From assembly GCA_937891565.1 (NCBI GenBank), contig CALAHA010000209.1, positions 1-5,634 of the forward strand: 5,634 nt of DNA, given 5' to 3'. Positions within the stretch are counted from its first letter, which is position 1. Every line of letters starts with the position of its first letter. This DNA is from an uncultured Ilumatobacter sp. (lineage in GTDB: Bacteria; Actinomycetota; Acidimicrobiia; Acidimicrobiales; Ilumatobacteraceae). The translations under genes were made by a program, and so were the position numbers. Shown here piece after piece: positions 5,343-5,634 of the stretch. Below the pieces are notes generated by a model. It was not told the origin of the DNA and did no database searches. It saw only the letters and a program-made list of their open reading frames with translations.

Positions 5343-5634
5343 CACAACACCTCCGGTGCCAGTGAGACGATGCGCATGAACTTACGGTCACGCAGCTCAC
5401 GGCCAACCGGGCCGAAGATGCGAGTGCCGCGCGGAGTCATGTCATCCTTGATGAGAACGGCGGCGTTCTCGTCGAAACGGATGTAGCTGCCGTCGGGACG
5501 GCGCTTCTCCTTTTTGGTGCGGACGACGACGCACTTGACGACTTCGCCCTTTTTGACGCCAGCACCGGGCATCGCATCCTTGACGGTTGCGACAAAAATG
5601 TCACCGATCGAGGCGTAGCGACGGCGAGTACCAC
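5342..5634 (-). CDS. rplN: 50S ribosomal protein L14, C-terminal 96 residues (cut by window edge)
   Basis: L14 is a 23S rRNA-binding protein at the subunit interface, near the binding site of the silencing factor RsfS. The frame is open to the window edge and reads GTRRRYASIGDIFVATVKDA, then AMPGAGVKKGEVVKCVVVRT, then RRPDGSYIRFDENAAVLI and GTRIFGPVGRELRDRKFM, and ends ISLAPEVL with one early substitution (VSLAPEVL). This matches the family over its C-terminal four-fifths; roughly the first 26 residues lie beyond 5634. The internal ATG at 5570-5572 is not the start, because conserved L14 sequence continues upstream of it. The TGA stop shares one base with the rplX ATG. The upstream gene is expected to be rpsQ, outside the window. 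Confidence 0.97.
   Translation of the reverse strand, partial: GTRRRYASIGDIFVATVKDAMPGAGVKKGEVVKCVVVRTKKEKRRPDGSYIRFDENAAVLIKDDMTPRGTRIFGPVGRELRDRKFMRIVSLAPEVL
5349..5354 (-). promoter_or_regulatory. Ribosome-binding site of rplX inside the end of rplN
   Basis: GGAGGT on the minus strand lies 6 nt before the ATG at 5340-5342 and 3 nt before the alternative GTG. The spacing favours the ATG. The bases are also the Glu-Val codons of the conserved L14 ending LAPEVL. Confidence 0.75.

Noticed and set aside
5342..5572. rplN as a 76-residue gene starting at the ATG at 5572
   Set aside because: Twenty further codons upstream to the window edge match L14 (RRRYASIGDIFVATVKDA), so the gene is simply cut by the window.
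1..5634. A novel defence, mobile or biosynthetic system hidden in the window
   Set aside because: All bases except short junctions and the 129-nt spacer are taken by recognised core genes in canonical order; no direct repeats, insertion-sequence ends, tRNA or foreign-looking segment were seen.

Overview
The window is a stretch of the conserved spc ribosomal-protein operon. It is transcribed entirely from the minus strand, so genes run from high to low coordinates. The order is rplN (5' part missing) - rplX - rplE - rpsN - rpsH - rplF - rplR - rpsE - rpmD - rplO - secY - adk (only the first 21 codons). All twelve genes are recognised from the sequence, the order is the classical bacterial one, and no gene is inserted or missing.

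Organism: probably a high-to-moderate GC actinomycetote. The start of Adk reads MIPGARLIILGRQGAGKGTQC, with GRQGAGKGT in place of the usual GPPGAGKGT P-loop, which recalls Acidimicrobiia such as Ilumatobacter-like lineages. Also consistent are a short four-cysteine zinc S14, long tails on L5, S5 and L15, and a separated secY. The class assignment is inference from remembered family patterns, not a search result.

Layout: from 5634 down to 1533 the ten ribosomal-protein genes are packed with gaps of at most 11 nt. Four junctions overlap (TGATG at rplN/rplX, rplX/rplE and rplR/rpsE; ATGA at rpsE/rpmD), suggesting translational coupling. The only sizeable gap is 129 nt between rplO and secY. It holds an imperfect inverted repeat and a Shine-Dalgarno sequence for a TTG-started secY, but no convincing promoter or intrinsic terminator. 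adk follows secY after 10 nt.

How the genes work together: the 50S proteins (L14, L24, L5, L6, L18, L30, L15) and 30S proteins (S14, S8, S5) are made from one message. SecY, the channel through which ribosomes thread membrane and secreted proteins, is made downstream together with adenylate kinase.

I found no mobile element, CRISPR array, tRNA/rRNA, toxin or defence system. The many long plus-strand open frames are antisense shadows of the ribosomal-protein genes. The noteworthy points are modest: the rplO-secY spacer, protein tails, start-codon choices and a few small RNA-structure candidates.
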